This document shows, piece after piece, positions 8,643 to 19,421 of a stretch of DNA of 64,000 nt. Where the stretch lies: assembly GCF_026283965.1 (NCBI RefSeq), contig NZ_JAPDPD010000010.1, positions 62,001 to 126,000 on the forward strand, read 5' to 3'. Each line of letters starts with the position of its first letter. Position 1 is the first letter of the stretch. Under the pieces are notes generated by a model that was not told where the DNA came from, did not search any database, and was given only the letters and a program-made list of their open reading frames with translations. The translations under genes were made by a program, and so were the position numbers. The stretch is from Dyella subtropica. GTDB taxonomy: Bacteria > Pseudomonadota > Gammaproteobacteria > Xanthomonadales > Rhodanobacteraceae.

Positions 8643-10421
8643 TCAGGAAGCGACGGCTTCCCGCTGCGGTTCAGCCGCGGCGAGTGCCTTGGCTACGCGC
8701 TGCTGTTCTTCGAGCAAACGTGTTGGCATGCGGCTGCCAAAACTGTGCAGATACTCGCCGATGGCGTCCAGTTCGGCTTTCCAGCCAGCCTGATCGATAT
8801 CGAGCAGCTCGTTGAGGGCGGCGCTGTCCAGATCGATGCCGTCGAGGCGCAGTTCGCCTTCAGCCGGTAGCGTGCCGATGGGTGTCGCTTCGCCTTCGAC
8901 CTTGCCTTCGACGCGGGCGATCATCCACTCCAGTACACGCAGGTTGTCGCCAAAGCCAGGCCACAGGAACTTGCCGTCCTTGCCCTTGCGGAACCAGTTG
9001 ACGTGGAAAATCTTCGGCAGCTTCGCGCCCGGCTGGTCGAACGACAGCCAGTGATTGAAGTAGTCGCCGTAGTGGTAGCCGCAGAACGGCTTCATCGCCA
9101 TCGAATCACGACGCAGCACGCCCACCGCACCCGTGGCGGCGGCGGTGGTCTCCGAACCCATGGCGCCACCGACCAGTACGCCATGCGCCCAGTCGCGCGC
9201 TTCGAATACCAGCGGCACCAACGAAGGGCGACGGCCACCAAATACGATGGCGCTGAGCGGCACGCCCTGTGCATCCTCGGCCTTTGGCGACCACGTCGGA
9301 CACTGCTTTGCGCTCACGGTGAAGCGCGAGTTGGGGTGTGCGGCGGGGCCATTCGCCGGGTCGTAGGGACGCCCCTGCCAATCGGTGACGGGCGTGCCCG
9401 GTAGACCTTCCCACCACGGCTGGTTATCGGCGGTGACGGCAACGTTGGTGAAGATGGTGTCGCGCGCGATGCTGGCGAGTGCATTGGGATTGCTGCTGTC
9501 GCTGGTGCCCGGCGCCACGCCGAAGAAGCCTGCTTCCGGGTTGATCGCGTACAGACGGCCGTCTGCGCCGGGGCGCATCCAGCAGATGTCGTCGCCCACG
9601 GTCCATACCTTCCAGCCGTCCTGGCGATAGCCTTCCGGCGGAATCAGCATGGCGAGATTGGTTTTGCCGCAGGCGGACGGGAAGGCCGCAGCGACGTAAT
9701 GTGTCTCGCCCTTCGGGTTCTCGATACCGACGATGAGCATGTGCTCGGCCAGCCAGCCTTCGGATTTGGCTTGCCAGCTGGCGATGCGCAGCGCGTGGCA
9801 CTTCTTGCCCAGCAGCGCATTGCCGCCGTAGCCGGAGCCGTACGACTTGATCGTCAGTTCTTCAGGGAAATGCATGATGAAGCGGCGTTCCGGGTCTAGC
9901 TCGCCGATGGAGTGCAGGCCCTTCACGAAGCTTCCCTCGCGCTCGATGCGCGCCAGCGCGGCGGCACCCATGCGCGTCATCGTGCGCATGTTGGCGACCA
10001 CGTAGGGGCTGTCGGTGATCTCGACGCCGCAACGGGCCAGCGGCGACTCGATCGGACCCATGCAATACGGGATCACGTACAGGGTGCGGCCTTCCATGCA
10101 GCCGTCGAACAGCTCATCGATCTTGGCGTGCGCGTCGGCCGGGGCCATCCAGTGATTGTTCGGGCCGGCGTCGTTCTCGTCCTTCGTGCAGACGAAGGTC
10201 AGGTGTTCGACGCGTGCCACGTCGGAGGGGTTCGAACGATGCAGATAGCAGCCGGGGTGGGTCTGCTGGTTCAGTTCGATCAGATCGCCGGTCTGCAGCA
10301 TCTGCTGCACCAGCTCACGGTATTCAGCGTCCGAGCCATCGCACCAATGGATGTGGGCAGGGCGCGTCAGCGCCACCACCTCATTCACCCAGCGCTGCAG
10401 CGCCTCCAGCTTGCTTGCCAT
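8643..10421 (-). CDS. pckG: Phosphoenolpyruvate carboxykinase (GTP)
   Basis: This enzyme converts oxaloacetate and GTP to phosphoenolpyruvate, the committing step of gluconeogenesis. Its 592 residues match the GTP-dependent family length of about 600. The nucleotide P-loop of this family, 'FPSACGKTNLAM', is present with its reactive Cys, which distinguishes it from the shorter ATP-type PckA. Other conserved blocks are 'GSGYGGNALLGKKCHALRI' and 'FGGRRPSLVPLVFEA'. ATG 10421 is preceded by GAGG. It is monocistronic, with a hairpin terminator following. A neighbouring fatty-acid oxidation cluster fits growth on lipids, which needs gluconeogenesis, but no shared regulation is visible. Confidence 0.97.
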   Translation of the reverse strand: MASKLEALQRWVNEVVALTRPAHIHWCDGSDAEYRELVQQMLQTGDLIELNQQTHPGCYLHRSNPSDVARVEHLTFVCTKDENDAGPNNHWMAPADAHAKIDELFDGCMEGRTLYVIPYCMGPIESPLARCGVEITDSPYVVANMRTMTRMGAAALARIEREGSFVKGLHSIGELDPERRFIMHFPEELTIKSYGSGYGGNALLGKKCHALRIASWQAKSEGWLAEHMLIVGIENPKGETHYVAAAFPSACGKTNLAMLIPPEGYRQDGWKVWTVGDDICWMRPGADGRLYAINPEAGFFGVAPGTSDSSNPNALASIARDTIFTNVAVTADNQPWWEGLPGTPVTDWQGRPYDPANGPAAHPNSRFTVSAKQCPTWSPKAEDAQGVPLSAIVFGGRRPSLVPLVFEARDWAHGVLVGGAMGSETTAAATGAVGVLRRDSMAMKPFCGYHYGDYFNHWLSFDQPGAKLPKIFHVNWFRKGKDGKFLWPGFGDNLRVLEWMIARVEGKVEGEATPIGTLPAEGELRLDGIDLDSAALNELLDIDQAGWKAELDAIGEYLHSFGSRMPTRLLEEQQRVAKALAAAEPQREAVAS

Positions 10422-10500
10422 GCGTTCCTCACTCTGGTCTTAGGATAAAAAAGAGCAGAAACGGTAGTTTGCGTGCACTGGCATTGCAAGGTGAGGTGCA

Positions 10501-10524
10501 GCAAAACGGCCCCGAAGGGCCGCC
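10501..10524 (-). terminator. Rho-independent terminator of the TetR gene
   Basis: On the minus strand a CGGCCC stem closes a UUCG tetraloop (pairing with GGGCCG) and is followed directly by TTTTGC. It begins 24 bases after the TetR stop codon. The stable tetraloop and short T-run fit an intrinsic terminator. Confidence 0.75.
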
Positions 10525-10547
10525 AAGATGCTGATGCGGCTTGCCTT

Positions 10548-11126
10548 TCAGCTCGGTGTAAGCGTCGCGATCATGTGTTCGACGTACGCGTCGAACTCTT
10601 CATGACTGATGCGTGGTAGACCCAGCGTGAAGTTCAACTGCAGGAAGCCGACGTAGGCTGAATAAGTTAGTCGCGCCCGGTTCAAGGCCTCGGCCGGCGG
10701 CAGGCCCGCTTCGCGGTAGATGGTGGTCAGAAATTCCATGCGCCGCTGCGATACGCGCGCCATCACCGGCACCACCTGCGGGTGATCCAGCGCCTTCAAC
10801 AGGGCGGCGTAGACGCGATGCGGCGCCAACTCGTGCGCCACGCGGCGGAACAGCTCCGGCAAGCGCGCGCGGGGGTCGGGCATCGCCTCGATCTGGCTGA
10901 TCACCTCGCGCTCGCCGTACTGCTCCCAGCGCTCAAGCGCGGCTTGCAACAAGGCTTCGCGGGTACGGAAGTGCCAATAGAAACTGCCCTTGGTCACGCC
11001 CAGTTGGCGGGCCAGGGCCTCTACGGCCAGAGCGCCGACGCCTTGGTCGGCGATCAGCTTGAGAGCGGCGTCTTCCCAGTCTTCGGCGGAGAGGCGGGTA
11101 CGTTCGGGTTTAGCGCTGACATTCAT
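10548..11126 (-). CDS. TetR-family transcriptional regulator
   Basis: A 192-residue one-component repressor. The N-terminal helix-turn-helix is clear: 'AVEALARQLGVTKGSFYWHF' then 'REALLQAALERWEQ'. The C-terminal ligand domain resembles those that bind small hydrophobic molecules but is not diagnostic. It is divergent from an alpha/beta hydrolase, fadE and a hotdog protein, so it probably represses that lipid-catabolism set and senses an acyl-CoA or related compound (inference). ATG 11126 is taken as start; GTG 11129 immediately before is an alternative. Confidence 0.92.
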   Translation of the reverse strand: MNVSAKPERTRLSAEDWEDAALKLIADQGVGALAVEALARQLGVTKGSFYWHFRTREALLQAALERWEQYGEREVISQIEAMPDPRARLPELFRRVAHELAPHRVYAALLKALDHPQVVPVMARVSQRRMEFLTTIYREAGLPPAEALNRARLTYSAYVGFLQLNFTLGLPRISHEEFDAYVEHMIATLTPS

Positions 11127-11240
11127 CACCGCATGGTAGCCCCAGTCCGGTGCTTTGCAATCCGCTGCCGTGCAACATGCTGAATTGACTTGGAGTTATG
11201 GGCTGCTCGCCGCAATGGAGGGCGACGATTGACGGGAGCT

Positions 11241-11263
11241 TGGATGACAATCCATACTCATCC
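11241..11263. promoter_or_regulatory. Candidate operator for the divergent TetR regulator
   Basis: Two overlapping inverted repeats lie just before the hydrolase start: GGATGA (11242-11247) with TCATCC (11258-11263), ten bases apart, and TGGAT (11241-11245) with ATCCA (11250-11254). Length and position suit a TetR-type operator. A palindrome of this size can also arise by chance. Confidence 0.4.
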
Positions 11264-11265
11264 GT

Positions 11266-12132
11266 ATGGTTACTGTCACGCTACCAGCTTCACACGCCTC
11301 CCGTTTTGCCACCGCTGATGGTGTCGAGCTGGCGGTCGACGTGCGTCATCCGGAAGGCCAGCCCACCCTGCTGTTCGCGCATGGTTTCGGTCAGACACGC
11401 GGTGCCTGGAAGGCTGCGGCGGCAGCGCTGTCCCAGACAGGTTGTCGCTGCGTGAGCTTCGATAGCCGCGGCCACGGCGAAAGCGATCGCGTGCCGGGTG
11501 GCGAGTACCACATGGAGCAGTTCGTCTCCGATCTCGTGCAGCTCGCACATGCCCAACCTTCGCCGCCGGTATTGGTGGGCGCATCCATGGGCGGCCTGCT
11601 TGGTCTGGTGGTGGCGGGCGAGATCGATCCCGGTTTGTTTCGTGCCTTGGTGCTGGTGGACATCACGCCGCGCTGGGAAACCGCCGGCGTGGAACGCATC
11701 CTGGCCTTCATGCAGGCGCATCCGGACGGTTTCGCCAATTACGCCGAAGCGGCCGAGCAGATCGCCATCTATCTCCCGCATCGCGCCGGCCGCAAGAGTG
11801 AAGAACAACTGCGTCCGCTACTGCGCGAAGGTGCGGATGGGCGCCTGCGCTGGCATTGGGATCCGGCACTGCTCGGCGGTAGCCTGGTAAGCGAGAGCGA
11901 GCGCTACCAGCCACGCCTGATGAGCGCGGCGGCCAAGGTGCAAGTGCCGGTGCTGTTGCTATCCGGCGGTCGCAGCGACGTGGTGTCGCGCGACACCGTA
12001 GGTGAATTCCTGCAACTGGTACCGCATGCCGAACATATCGAACTGGCGCGGGCGACCCACATGGTGGCCGGCGATGCCAACGATGCTTTCACTCGCGAGA
12101 TCGCACGATTCGTGCGTGCTCTGAACGCTTAA
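11266..12132 (+). CDS. Alpha/beta-hydrolase fold protein
   Basis: 288 residues with the hydrolase fold hallmarks: oxyanion-hole loop 'HGFGQTRGAW', nucleophile elbow 'GASMGG' with Ser, acid region 'LLSGGRSDVV' and catalytic His in 'ATHMVAGD'. It resembles the broad esterase/epoxide-hydrolase group, and the substrate cannot be read from sequence. No Shine-Dalgarno is visible before ATG 11266, so it may be leaderless or start elsewhere. It lies 80 bases upstream of fadE on the same strand and is divergent from the TetR gene, suggesting a role in lipid or acyl-ester breakdown. Confidence 0.85.
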   Translation: MVTVTLPASHASRFATADGVELAVDVRHPEGQPTLLFAHGFGQTRGAWKAAAAALSQTGCRCVSFDSRGHGESDRVPGGEYHMEQFVSDLVQLAHAQPSPPVLVGASMGGLLGLVVAGEIDPGLFRALVLVDITPRWETAGVERILAFMQAHPDGFANYAEAAEQIAIYLPHRAGRKSEEQLRPLLREGADGRLRWHWDPALLGGSLVSESERYQPRLMSAAAKVQVPVLLLSGGRSDVVSRDTVGEFLQLVPHAEHIELARATHMVAGDANDAFTREIARFVRALNA

Positions 12133-12212
12133 CCGCCGCATGGATGCGGTATTGACCGATTGATGCTCATGCCTGTCTTCTGCAACAACGCCATACGCAA
12201 CGAGGTGCTGTG

Positions 12213-14681
12213 ATGTCCGTGATCCTGACTTTGCTGGCGGCGCTCATCGCCACCGGCGCTTGTGCCTACCATCGCAGCAGCTTGCGTACCTGGGCGATCG
12301 CTACGGTGGCCACCACGCTGGTGGTCGGCCTGATCGCGCAAGCGCCGTGGACGATGGTGATCCTGCTGATCATCGAACTGGCGATTGCTGCGCCGTTGCT
12401 GATGGTGGATTTCCGCCGCAAGAAGATCAGCGCGCCGCTGCTCAAGCTGTTCGCCAAGGTGACGCCCAAGCTATCCGAGACCGAGCAGACCGCGCTCGAG
12501 GCTGGCACGGTCGGCTTCGAAGGCGAGCTGTTCTCCGGCAAGCCGGACTGGCACGAACTGCTCAAGCAGCCCAAGCCCGAGCTGAGCACCGAGGAGCAGG
12601 CCTTCATGGACGGCCCGGTGGAACAGCTGTGCGGCATCATCGACGACTGGCAGATCACCCACGAACTGGCCGATCTGCCGCCGGACGTCTGGGCCTTCCT
12701 GAAGAAGCACAAATTCTTCGGCATGATCATTCCGAAGCAATACGGTGGTCTCGGTTTCTCCGCGCTGGCGCATTCGGCCGTGCTGCAGAAGCTCGCCACC
12801 ATGTCCGCGACCGTGGCCTCGACCGTCGCCGTGCCCAACTCGCTTGGCCCGGCCGAACTGCTGCTGCACTACGGCAGCGATGAGCAGAAGAACTATTACC
12901 TGCCGCGCCTCGCCGTGGGCGAAGAGATTCCGTGCTTCGCGCTCACCGGTCCATATGCAGGTTCCGATGCTACCTCGATCACCGACTTCGGCATCGTCTG
13001 CAAGCAGATGGTGGATGGCGTCGAGACCGTTGGCGTGAAGCTCACCTTCGACAAGCGCTACATCACACTGGCGCCGGTCGCCACGGTGGTCGGCCTCGCC
13101 TTCCGCATGTACGACCCGGAGAAGCTGCTGGGCGACAAGGAAGACATGGGCATCACCCTGGCGCTGTTGCCGCGCACCACGCCGGGCCTGGAAATCGGCC
13201 GTCGCCACTTCCCGTTGAACGTGCCGTTCCAGAACGGTCCGCTGCACGGCAAGGATGTATTCGTACCGCTGTCGACGCTGATCGGTGGCCCGCACATGGC
13301 CGGTCATGGCTGGCGCATGCTGGTGGAATGTCTCTCGGTCGGTCGTGCCATCTCGTTGCCGTCCAATGCCACGGGTGGTGTGCGCGCTGCCGTGGCCGCC
13401 ACCGGCGCCTATGCGCGCATGCGCAAGCAGTTCGGCCTTGCCATCGCCCGCTTCGAGGGCGTGGAGGAAGCGCTGGCGCGTATCGGTGGCCTGACTTACG
13501 CCACCGCCGCGCTGTCGCGTGCCACCGCCGCCGCGGTGGATCGCGGCGAGAAGCCCGCCGTGCCATCCGCCATCGCCAAGTACCACGCCACCGAATGGGG
13601 CCGCGTGATCGCGGGTGATGCGATGGACGTCCACGGCGGCAAGGCCGTGCAGCTCGGTCCGAAGAACTACGCCGGCCGCGCGTGGCAGGGTGTGCCGATC
13701 GCGATCACGGTGGAAGGCGCGAACATCATGACGCGCAGCCTGATGATCTTCGGTCAGGGCGCCATCCGCTGCCATCCCTATGTACTGAAGGAAATGCAGT
13801 CGCTGACCATCGACGACTACAGCGAGCGCCTGAAAACCTTCGATCGCGCGCTGTTCGGTCATCTCGGCTTCGGCGTCTCCAATGCCGTGCGTGCCTTCAC
13901 GCTGGGCATCACCGGTTCCCGCATCGGCGAGACCGCGGGTGACGCCTACACCCGCCGCTACTACCGCAAGCTCAATCGCTACTCCGCCGCGCTGGCGCTG
14001 TGCGCCGACACCTTCATGGGCGTGCTCGGCGGCAAGCTGAAGTTCAAGGAGAAGCTGTCGGCCCGCCTGGGCGACGTGCTGAGCTATCTGTACATCGCCA
14101 GCGCCATGCTCAAGCGCTATGAAGATACCGGCCGCCCGGAAGCGGATCGCCCGCTGCTCGCCTGGGCCTTCCACGAGTGCATGTGGCGCACACAGATGGC
14201 GCTGGATGGCGCGATCCGCAACTTCCCGGTGAAGCCGATCTCGTGGTTGCTGCGCGCGCTGGTGTTTCCGTTTGGCCGTCGCGAAGTGCCGCCGTCGGAC
14301 CGCCTGGGCCGTCGCGTCGCCGCCATCATCACCGCGCCGGGCGAAGCTCGCGATCGCCTCACTGAATGGGTCTATCTCACCCCGACTGCCAACAACACGA
14401 TTGGCCGCATGAATGCGTTGCTACCGGACGTGATTGCCGCGGAGCCCGTCGATCGCAAGTTCGGTAAGGCGCAGAAAGCGGGGCAGTTCACCTCGCACGA
14501 CTATTTCACTCAGCTGGTCGAGGCGGAGAAGGCTGGTGTGATCGATGCGGCCGAAGCGGCCTTGCTCAAGCGCGTACGCGAAGGCGTGTTCGAGTTCATC
14601 TCGGTGGACGACTTCGATCCGTCCGAACTGGGTGCGGCGGTAACCCGCGCGGATCACAAGAAACTCGCGGACGCGGCATGA
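12213..14681 (+). CDS. fadE: Acyl-CoA dehydrogenase, FadE type
   Basis: This flavoenzyme introduces the first double bond in fatty-acid beta-oxidation. Its 822 residues match the long FadE type (about 815) rather than the 380-residue soluble acyl-CoA dehydrogenases. The N-terminus has two hydrophobic segments ('ILTLLAALIATGACAY', 'WTMVILLIIELAIAAPLLM'). The dehydrogenase domain follows with 'FFGMIIPKQYGGLGFS', 'FALTGPYAGSDATS' and 'MDVHGGKAVQLGPKNYAGRAWQ', and a C-terminal FadE-specific region from about residue 560. ATG 12213 has GAGG seven bases upstream. It probably belongs to one transcription unit with the preceding hydrolase and the following hotdog protein. Confidence 0.95.
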   Translation: MSVILTLLAALIATGACAYHRSSLRTWAIATVATTLVVGLIAQAPWTMVILLIIELAIAAPLLMVDFRRKKISAPLLKLFAKVTPKLSETEQTALEAGTVGFEGELFSGKPDWHELLKQPKPELSTEEQAFMDGPVEQLCGIIDDWQITHELADLPPDVWAFLKKHKFFGMIIPKQYGGLGFSALAHSAVLQKLATMSATVASTVAVPNSLGPAELLLHYGSDEQKNYYLPRLAVGEEIPCFALTGPYAGSDATSITDFGIVCKQMVDGVETVGVKLTFDKRYITLAPVATVVGLAFRMYDPEKLLGDKEDMGITLALLPRTTPGLEIGRRHFPLNVPFQNGPLHGKDVFVPLSTLIGGPHMAGHGWRMLVECLSVGRAISLPSNATGGVRAAVAATGAYARMRKQFGLAIARFEGVEEALARIGGLTYATAALSRATAAAVDRGEKPAVPSAIAKYHATEWGRVIAGDAMDVHGGKAVQLGPKNYAGRAWQGVPIAITVEGANIMTRSLMIFGQGAIRCHPYVLKEMQSLTIDDYSERLKTFDRALFGHLGFGVSNAVRAFTLGITGSRIGETAGDAYTRRYYRKLNRYSAALALCADTFMGVLGGKLKFKEKLSARLGDVLSYLYIASAMLKRYEDTGRPEADRPLLAWAFHECMWRTQMALDGAIRNFPVKPISWLLRALVFPFGRREVPPSDRLGRRVAAIITAPGEARDRLTEWVYLTPTANNTIGRMNALLPDVIAAEPVDRKFGKAQKAGQFTSHDYFTQLVEAEKAGVIDAAEAALLKRVREGVFEFISVDDFDPSELGAAVTRADHKKLADAA

Positions 14682-14700
14682 TCAAACGCGTCACTTCAGA

Positions 14701-14724
14701 AGGACGGAGCACTCGCTCCGTCCT
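14701..14724 (+). other. Perfect intercistronic hairpin between fadE and the hotdog gene
   Basis: Ten perfect base pairs (14701-14710 with 14715-14724) close a four-base loop, 19 bases after the fadE stop and four bases before the AGGAG of the next gene. No T-run follows, so it is not a canonical terminator. It could stabilise the upstream mRNA or tune translation of the downstream gene. Confidence 0.7.
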
Positions 14725-14739
14725 CGCAGGAGTGCTGCG

Positions 14740-15210
14740 GTGAGCGCAGCACTATCGGCCTATCGCCGCCTCGCTTCGTGGCCCTGTGGGCAGTGGCTGT
14801 TCTCGCGCCTTATCTGTTTCAAGGCGCCTTACTTCGCCACCATCGCGCCGCGTTTCCTGGCGTTGGAACCGGGGCGCTGCGAGATACGCATCCGCGATCG
14901 CCGTCGTGTGCACAACCATATCGGTACGGTGCACGCGATCGCGCTGTGCAACCTGGCCGAGCTGAGCGGAGGCACGATGACCGATGTCTCGATCCCGGCC
15001 AGCATGCGCTGGATTCCCAAAGGCATGACGGTCGAATATCTGGCGAAGGCGGTGGGCACCCTGCATGCGGTGGCCACGCCTGAAAGTCCCGCGATCGAAT
15101 CTACTAGCGGCTATGAGTGGCCGGTCAACGTCAGTGTGCGCGATGCTGGTGGCCAGGACGTTTTTCGCGCGCGCATCAGCATGTGGGTTTCGCCGCGCAA
15201 TCGTCACTAG
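14740..15210 (+). CDS. DUF4442 / hotdog-fold thioesterase-like protein
   Basis: A 156-residue protein of the DUF4442 type, related to PaaI/YiiD hotdog thioesterases: 'RRVHNHIGTVHAIALCNLAELSGG' is the characteristic HGG-like central helix region and 'PKGMTVEYLAKA' the following strand. It could hydrolyse acyl-CoA released during fatty-acid degradation, but the substrate is not known. It starts at GTG 14740 with AGGAG seven bases upstream. It sits directly downstream of fadE, 58 bases apart, with a hairpin in the gap. Confidence 0.82.
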   Translation: MSAALSAYRRLASWPCGQWLFSRLICFKAPYFATIAPRFLALEPGRCEIRIRDRRRVHNHIGTVHAIALCNLAELSGGTMTDVSIPASMRWIPKGMTVEYLAKAVGTLHAVATPESPAIESTSGYEWPVNVSVRDAGGQDVFRARISMWVSPRNRH

Positions 15211-15311
15211 CCATGGCTTGCCACTCTTTGGAGCGGTGCGGGCGCAGGTGAATCCCTGCGCAGTGTCAGCCATGCCGACAGGCGATAGTCGACCGTGTTG
15301 GCTAGGTATCA

Positions 15312-16232
15312 CTAGCTAGTGGCGGCTTTGGCCTTCCGCCGCCATGCCGGCGGCACGATGGAATCGCGGCGCAAGGTAATCACCAGCAAGACGGCGCTGG
15401 CTGTGGAGCAGGTCAACAGGGCCACCACCGAGGCCTCGGCGCCAAATGCGCCGCCGCTGAGCCAGTCCGGGCCGGTAAGGGTGGAGACCAGCAGGCCGTC
15501 CGCATGGGTGCCGGAGACCGCGACTCCGTACAGCGTGCCCTGCAGGATGTTCCAGGCCGCGTGCATGCCAATGCAGGCCCATAGAGAGCGCGTGACGTGA
15601 TAGAGCAGAGCGAGCAGGATGCCGGCCTCGATCGCGATGGCCGCCGAACTCCATAGCGTGGCGCCGGGGTTGAAGATATGGGCGGCGCCGAAGAACACGG
15701 CCGAGATGGCCAGGGCCCACCAGGTGCCAAGACCTTCCTCGATGATCCGGAACAGCACGCCGCGCGTGATGATTTCCTCGCCGATGCTGGCCCCAACGCC
15801 GACGACCAGCACCGCTGGAAGCCAGTCCACGCCGGGGTTGGTGCCAACTACGTGGTAGCTACCGGCGAGCCAAAGCACGCCGATCACGAAACTGATCAGG
15901 CCGGCGCCGATGACAAGGCCCAGCACACCCAGGGCAGGCAGCGTGCGTGGCGACAGCTCGGTGATTCGGCGCCGCTCGACCAGCTTGACCAGGGCTAGGT
16001 AGGCAAGCACGACCGGCAGCAATTGCATGGACAGCTTGGCCAGGGCCTGATGCAGCGGGCTGGCACTCTTGGCAGCCCAGCCCAGCCAGCCCACCGTGGT
16101 GTGAGCGGCTACGCTGAGGATGATCATCATCGCGACGAACGTGGCGATGCGCGCGACCGGCGAGAACACCAGCCAGCGTTGCCAGGCAGGTGCCGTTGTT
16201 GGGGTGATAAAGGCGATCTGTTCCGTTTGCAT
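15312..16232 (-). CDS. CPBP-family intramembrane metalloprotease
   Basis: A 306-residue integral membrane protein with about eight hydrophobic segments. The three CPBP (Abi) motifs are present: 'GEEIITRGVLFRIIEE' with EExxxR, 'FFGAAHIF' with FxxxxH, and 'GMHAAWNI' with HxxxN. Members include CAAX prenyl proteases and bacterial proteins involved in membrane-protein processing or bacteriocin self-immunity; the bacterial substrate is usually unknown. Start ATG 16232 follows GGGGAA on the minus strand; the frame is open 12 codons further. It is convergent with the hotdog-protein gene. Confidence 0.88.
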   Translation of the reverse strand: MQTEQIAFITPTTAPAWQRWLVFSPVARIATFVAMMIILSVAAHTTVGWLGWAAKSASPLHQALAKLSMQLLPVVLAYLALVKLVERRRITELSPRTLPALGVLGLVIGAGLISFVIGVLWLAGSYHVVGTNPGVDWLPAVLVVGVGASIGEEIITRGVLFRIIEEGLGTWWALAISAVFFGAAHIFNPGATLWSSAAIAIEAGILLALLYHVTRSLWACIGMHAAWNILQGTLYGVAVSGTHADGLLVSTLTGPDWLSGGAFGAEASVVALLTCSTASAVLLVITLRRDSIVPPAWRRKAKAATS

Positions 16233-16362
16233 GACGCGTGGTTCCCCTGTTTTTTTGCAGGGTAACAATGCAGGGATGTGTTGCTCCCGTGGCGTCGGTC
16301 ACGCTTGCGATGGGCGGGAAGCATATGCTGTTGCTTGGACGAGAGGGCGTCGCAAGCTTTTA

Positions 16363-16434
16363 GCTCCTCCCCTTGCTTGCGACGCGAAGCTAGTCCCGTG
16401 GGACAGGGGGAGGCTGGGAGGGGTAAGCCCTTGC
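16363..16434. repeat. Dispersed C/G-rich intergenic repeat, copy 1
   Basis: The stretch begins with CTCCTCCCCTTGCTTGCGAC, passes through CTAGTCCCGTGGGACAGG and ends with GGTAAGCCCTTG. It recurs almost unchanged at 60275-60346 and, inverted with an internal deletion, at 60207-60255. The rest of the interval between prfC and the CPBP gene shows nothing further. It is intergenic and has no reading frame of its own. Confidence 0.85.
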
Positions 16435-16462
16435 AACGAGCTACCCATGCACGATCAGAGCA

Positions 16463-18064
<1,602 letters not shown>

Positions 18065-18202
18065 GCGAGAAAGGCTGAAGGGGCGCGAACCGGCAATGAT
18101 ACCGTGGAACGGTGCCGCGGCCGGCCATGGCTTGGGAGGAGAGGGTGGCGGACCTTGGCTCACGCCACCCCGATATGGGCCCCAGCGCTCGTCTATTGAG
18201 AC

Positions 18203-19372
18203 TCAGGCTTGCGGTGCCAGTACGGGCACCAGCGGTGTCGGTGCGGGGTCCAGCCTGCCCATGCGCCGCAACCAGCGATAGTGCGACGCGATGCCGGCAC
18301 CCAAGGAGCGATTCGCGTGGTAGGGCACGCCGTATTCGTGGCAGGTCGCCTCGACCACGCGCGAAATGGCCGGATAGTGCACATGGCAGATGCGCGGAAA
18401 CAAATGGTGCTCGACCTGGAAATTCAAGCCGCCAACCAGCCATGTAATCACTCGGCTATCGCGTGAGAAGTTCGCCGTGGTTTCCAGCTGATGGATCGCC
18501 CATGGCTTGGCCATGCGCCCGGGCTCGCTCGGTAACGGGAACGCCGCTTCTTCGACCGCGTGTGCCAACTGGAACACCAGCGCAAGCTGGAAACCCGTAA
18601 CCACGGCGACCGCGGCGTAATAGAGCAGGACAGTGCCCACCGAATGGAATACCAGCGGCAGGCCGAAAGCGAGCGCAAAGAAGACCACCTTGCCGAGCAC
18701 GAAAACCGCCAGATCCTTGCCGCGCGGCCGTGGGACCCGGCGCTTGCCGATGGTGCCGGTGATGATGTCGCGGAAGTCGTCATGCAGATGCCAGCTCACC
18801 ACCGTGAGGCCGTAGAGCATCCACAGATAGATGTGCTGCCAGCGATGATGCCAGTAATGTTTCTGCTGCGGCGAGAATCGTGCCAGGGCGCCGAGGCTGA
18901 TGTCGCTGTCGTAGCCGTCGATGTTGACGTAGGTGTGGTGGAAGTGCGCGTGTTTCCAATGCCAGACATACGAGCTGCCACCGACCAGATCCAGCGTCAT
19001 GGCCATCCACTTGTTGATCCCGCGGCGCTCCGAATACGCTTGGTGGCCGGCGTCGTGCTGGATGTTGAAGCCGATCTGCGCGGTGGCGATGCCAAGCACG
19101 ACGCTTAGCAACAGGCCCTGCCACCACGTCGCCGCGAAAAACACCAGTAGCACATACGAGGCGACGAAGGCGGCCAGAATGATCGCTGTCTTCAGGTACA
19201 TGCGCGCACTGTCGCGCTGCTTGTGTCCGCTGCGCTTGAAATAGTCCTCGACACGTCGCCGCAGTTCGCGCTGAAACGTATTGTCGGCGTTGAATTTCAG
19301 CCGATCCGTGAAGGCATCCGCGTGCGGGGATCGAACGGCGTCGGCCGTTCGATGGGGTGACTCAGGCGACAT
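18203..19372 (-). CDS. Membrane fatty-acid (acyl-lipid) desaturase
   Basis: A di-iron integral membrane enzyme of 389 residues that inserts a cis double bond into acyl chains of membrane lipids. All three histidine boxes are present: HDAGH, HxxxHxHH as 'HWKHAHFHH', and 'QVEHHLFP'. The QxxHH third box is characteristic of front-end/acyl-lipid desaturases related to delta-5/6 and DesA3-like enzymes. Hydrophobic segments flank the boxes ('AIILAAFVASYVLLVFFA', 'VVFFALAFGLPLVF'). No cytochrome b5 domain is fused, so an external electron donor is needed. ATG 19372 is preferred over GTG 19381; neither has a strong ribosome-binding site. Confidence 0.92.
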   Translation of the reverse strand: MSPESPHRTADAVRSPHADAFTDRLKFNADNTFQRELRRRVEDYFKRSGHKQRDSARMYLKTAIILAAFVASYVLLVFFAATWWQGLLLSVVLGIATAQIGFNIQHDAGHQAYSERRGINKWMAMTLDLVGGSSYVWHWKHAHFHHTYVNIDGYDSDISLGALARFSPQQKHYWHHRWQHIYLWMLYGLTVVSWHLHDDFRDIITGTIGKRRVPRPRGKDLAVFVLGKVVFFALAFGLPLVFHSVGTVLLYYAAVAVVTGFQLALVFQLAHAVEEAAFPLPSEPGRMAKPWAIHQLETTANFSRDSRVITWLVGGLNFQVEHHLFPRICHVHYPAISRVVEATCHEYGVPYHANRSLGAGIASHYRWLRRMGRLDPAPTPLVPVLAPQA

Positions 19373-19421
19373 GCAATGCACTCGGGAGGGAGAAGCTGCA
19401 TGGTAGTCGATGCACTGATAA

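Noticed and set aside
12471-14174. A 567-codon open frame antisense to fadE
   Set aside because: It mirrors the codon structure of a well-supported gene in GC-rich DNA, has His/Arg-rich composition and no family features.
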